Below, one piece after another: positions 22,016 to 23,109 of a DNA stretch of 23,109 nucleotides. Under the pieces are notes generated by a model. That model searched no databases. It was not told where the DNA came from and was given only the letters and a program-made list of their open reading frames with translations. Positions within the stretch are counted from its first letter, which is position 1. Each line of letters starts with the position of its first letter. Source of the DNA: Clostridiales bacterium (lineage in GTDB: Bacteria; Bacillota; Clostridia; Oscillospirales; Oscillospiraceae); contig SFPN01000028.1 in NCBI GenBank assembly GCA_004551945.1, positions 1 to 23,109 of the forward strand. Reading direction: 5' to 3'. Position numbers and translations under genes: made by a program.

Positions 22016-22885
22016 TTACTTGCCCGCCGCGGTCCACCGGCCGGAGGCGCCGCAGGGGAGAATGAGACCGCTGTCCGTGGCCGGCAGGCCCAGCTCGTCG
22101 CTGACGGTGCATCCGCCGTATTTCCGGGTCAGCAGGGTTTCCATCATATAGGTAAGCACCGACGGGGCCAGGCCCGTGGTGTAGGAGTTGACCAAAAAGA
22201 ACAGGGGGTTGTCCGAGAGAACCCCGGCCACCAGCTCCAGGAAGGGGTAGAGGTTTTCCTCCAGCTTCCAGATCTCCCCGGAGGGGCCCCGTCCGTAGGA
22301 GGGGGGGTCCATAATCACCGCGTCGTACCGGCGGCCCCGGCGGATTTCCCGCTCCACGAACTTGGCGCAGTCGTCCACAATCCAGCGGATGGGGGCGTTT
22401 TCCAGGCCGGAGCTTTTGGCGTTCTCCCGGGCCCAGCTGACCATGCCCTTGGCCGCGTCCACGTGGCACACGGAAGCCCCGGCGGCGGCGCAGGCGATGG
22501 TGGCGGCCCCGGTGTAGGCAAACAGGTTCAGCACGTTCACCGGCCGGCCGGCGGAGCGGATCTGGTCCATGGCAAAGTCCCAGTTGGCGGCCTGCTCGGG
22601 GAACAGGCCGGTGTGCTTGAAGTTCATGGGCTTTACGTTGAAGGTGAGCTCCCTGTACCGGATCTGCCAGCGCTGGGGCAGGTCCTTCTTCACCCAGTGA
22701 CCGCCCCCGGTGTTGGACCGGGCGTACCGGGCGTCGTACTTCTTCCAGCCGGGATGCCGGCGGGGGGTGTTCCAGATGGCCTGGGGGTCCGGCCGCACCA
22801 GGATATAGTCCCCCCAGCGCTCCAGCTTTTCCCCTCTGCCGCAGTCCAGCAGCTCATAGTCCTTCCAACCTGTTGACGCCCACAT
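22016..22885 (-). CDS. class I SAM-dependent methyltransferase, RlmI/RlmK-like
   Basis: 289 residues. The C-terminal Rossmann fold carries motif I VLNLFAYTGAATIACAAAGA (about 120-139), the acidic HVDAAKGMVSWARENA, DDCAKFV, and the catalytic motif DPPSYGRG (about 195-202), as in rRNA cytosine-5 methyltransferases of the RlmI group. The N-terminal region (WKDYELLDCGRGEKLERWGDYILVRPDPQ) lacks an obvious complete PUA domain. It probably modifies rRNA, but the base is unknown. ATG 22885 is preferred because AAGGGG lies 7 bp upstream; ATG 22891 would touch it. It is the first gene of the ecf operon. Confidence 0.82.
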   Translation of the reverse strand: MWASTGWKDYELLDCGRGEKLERWGDYILVRPDPQAIWNTPRRHPGWKKYDARYARSNTGGGHWVKKDLPQRWQIRYRELTFNVKPMNFKHTGLFPEQAANWDFAMDQIRSAGRPVNVLNLFAYTGAATIACAAAGASVCHVDAAKGMVSWARENAKSSGLENAPIRWIVDDCAKFVEREIRRGRRYDAVIMDPPSYGRGPSGEIWKLEENLYPFLELVAGVLSDNPLFFLVNSYTTGLAPSVLTYMMETLLTRKYGGCTVSDELGLPATDSGLILPCGASGRWTAAGK

Positions 22886-22953
22886 ACGCATTCCCCTTTT
22901 TCAAGGCGTCCCCGGAGGAACGCCCGTGCTTCATACCGATATAAAATCAAATT

Positions 22954-22982
22954 ATTATATCATTCCAAACCCTTTCCGTCAA
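22954..22982 (-). promoter_or_regulatory. sigma-A promoter of the methyltransferase-ecf-truA operon
   Basis: On the minus strand TTGACG (22977-22982) and perfect TATAAT (22954-22959) are 17 bp apart, about 70 bp upstream of the methyltransferase start. Confidence 0.85.
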
Positions 22983-23028
22983 CAAATTACCAGACAAAGG
23001 TGTCGCAAGGTTTGTAGGTTTGTCAATG

Positions 23029-23041
23029 ATGTGTTACACAT
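23029..23041. promoter_or_regulatory. palindrome atgtgttacacat near the right edge
   Basis: A perfect 6+1+6 palindrome lies 47 bp upstream of the minus-strand promoter, beside a TTGTCA at 23020-23025 on the plus strand. It could be an operator for either direction, but the neighbouring gene on the right is outside the window. Confidence 0.3.
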
Positions 23042-23109
23042 TCGGGAAAGCGGAGAGGACCTGTAAAGGAGAGTGCCAGGCGAGGGGTCTCATAGGGAAG
23101 TTGTTGTAT

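Noticed and set aside
21131..22876. 581-residue plus-strand open frame opposite ecfA1 and the methyltransferase
   Set aside because: Same antisense pattern; EcfA1 and the methyltransferase motifs are intact on the minus strand.

Overview
The window reads as chromosomal DNA from a GC-rich, endospore-forming Clostridia member, most likely Oscillospirales/Oscillospiraceae (Flavonifractor, Lawsonibacter or Intestinimonas-like). This is inferred from a spoIIIG (sigG) gene, clostridial DUF2812, DUF5711 and DegV families, a Firmicutes-type ecfA1-ecfA2-ecfT-truA operon, strong Gram-positive ribosome binding sites, and GC-rich codon use. I saw no tRNA, rRNA, CRISPR array, transposase or phage gene. 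Most of the window is ordinary core genome; the irregular parts lie at about 0.5-1.7 kb and 4.7-7.9 kb.

Layout, plus strand, 1-10.8 kb. The end of an M20-type aminoacyl-histidine dipeptidase is followed by a perfect terminator. Next comes a secreted propeller-sensor gene whose reading frame runs into an alpha/beta hydrolase in another frame; this looks like a deletion or assembly junction. A 55-residue ORF follows the hydrolase. A consensus promoter then drives glmM, an overlapping GlmU-like hexapeptide acyltransferase and an EamA transporter. About 310 bp of dense hairpins ending in a terminator lead to a PadR regulator with its own operator and two tandem DUF2812 membrane proteins. sigG follows, with a sigma-F-like promoter, and then rpsB-tsf with a structured leader.

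Layout, 10.8-14.5 kb. A minus-strand pair encodes a phenylacetate-CoA-ligase-type enzyme and a tandem ACT-domain protein, with its own promoter at 12.7 kb. Divergent from it is a plus-strand pair encoding a hemolysin III/PAQR protein and a DegV fatty-acid-binding protein; a 14-bp direct repeat flanks that promoter. A bidirectional terminator at 14.5 kb separates this pair from the convergent minus-strand operon.

Layout, 14.5-23.1 kb. One long minus-strand transcription unit runs from a consensus promoter at 22.95-22.98 kb through a class I methyltransferase, ecfA1, ecfA2, ecfT, truA, a DUF5711 propeller protein, cvpA and a Clp ATPase with an N-terminal zinc finger. Gaps are very short or overlapping as far as cvpA. 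The ECF genes form the shared energizing module for vitamin uptake; no S component is present.

The best candidates for something undescribed are the PadR-DUF2812-DUF2812 module and the multi-hairpin intergenic element in front of it. The most important anomaly is the chimeric junction near 850-880.
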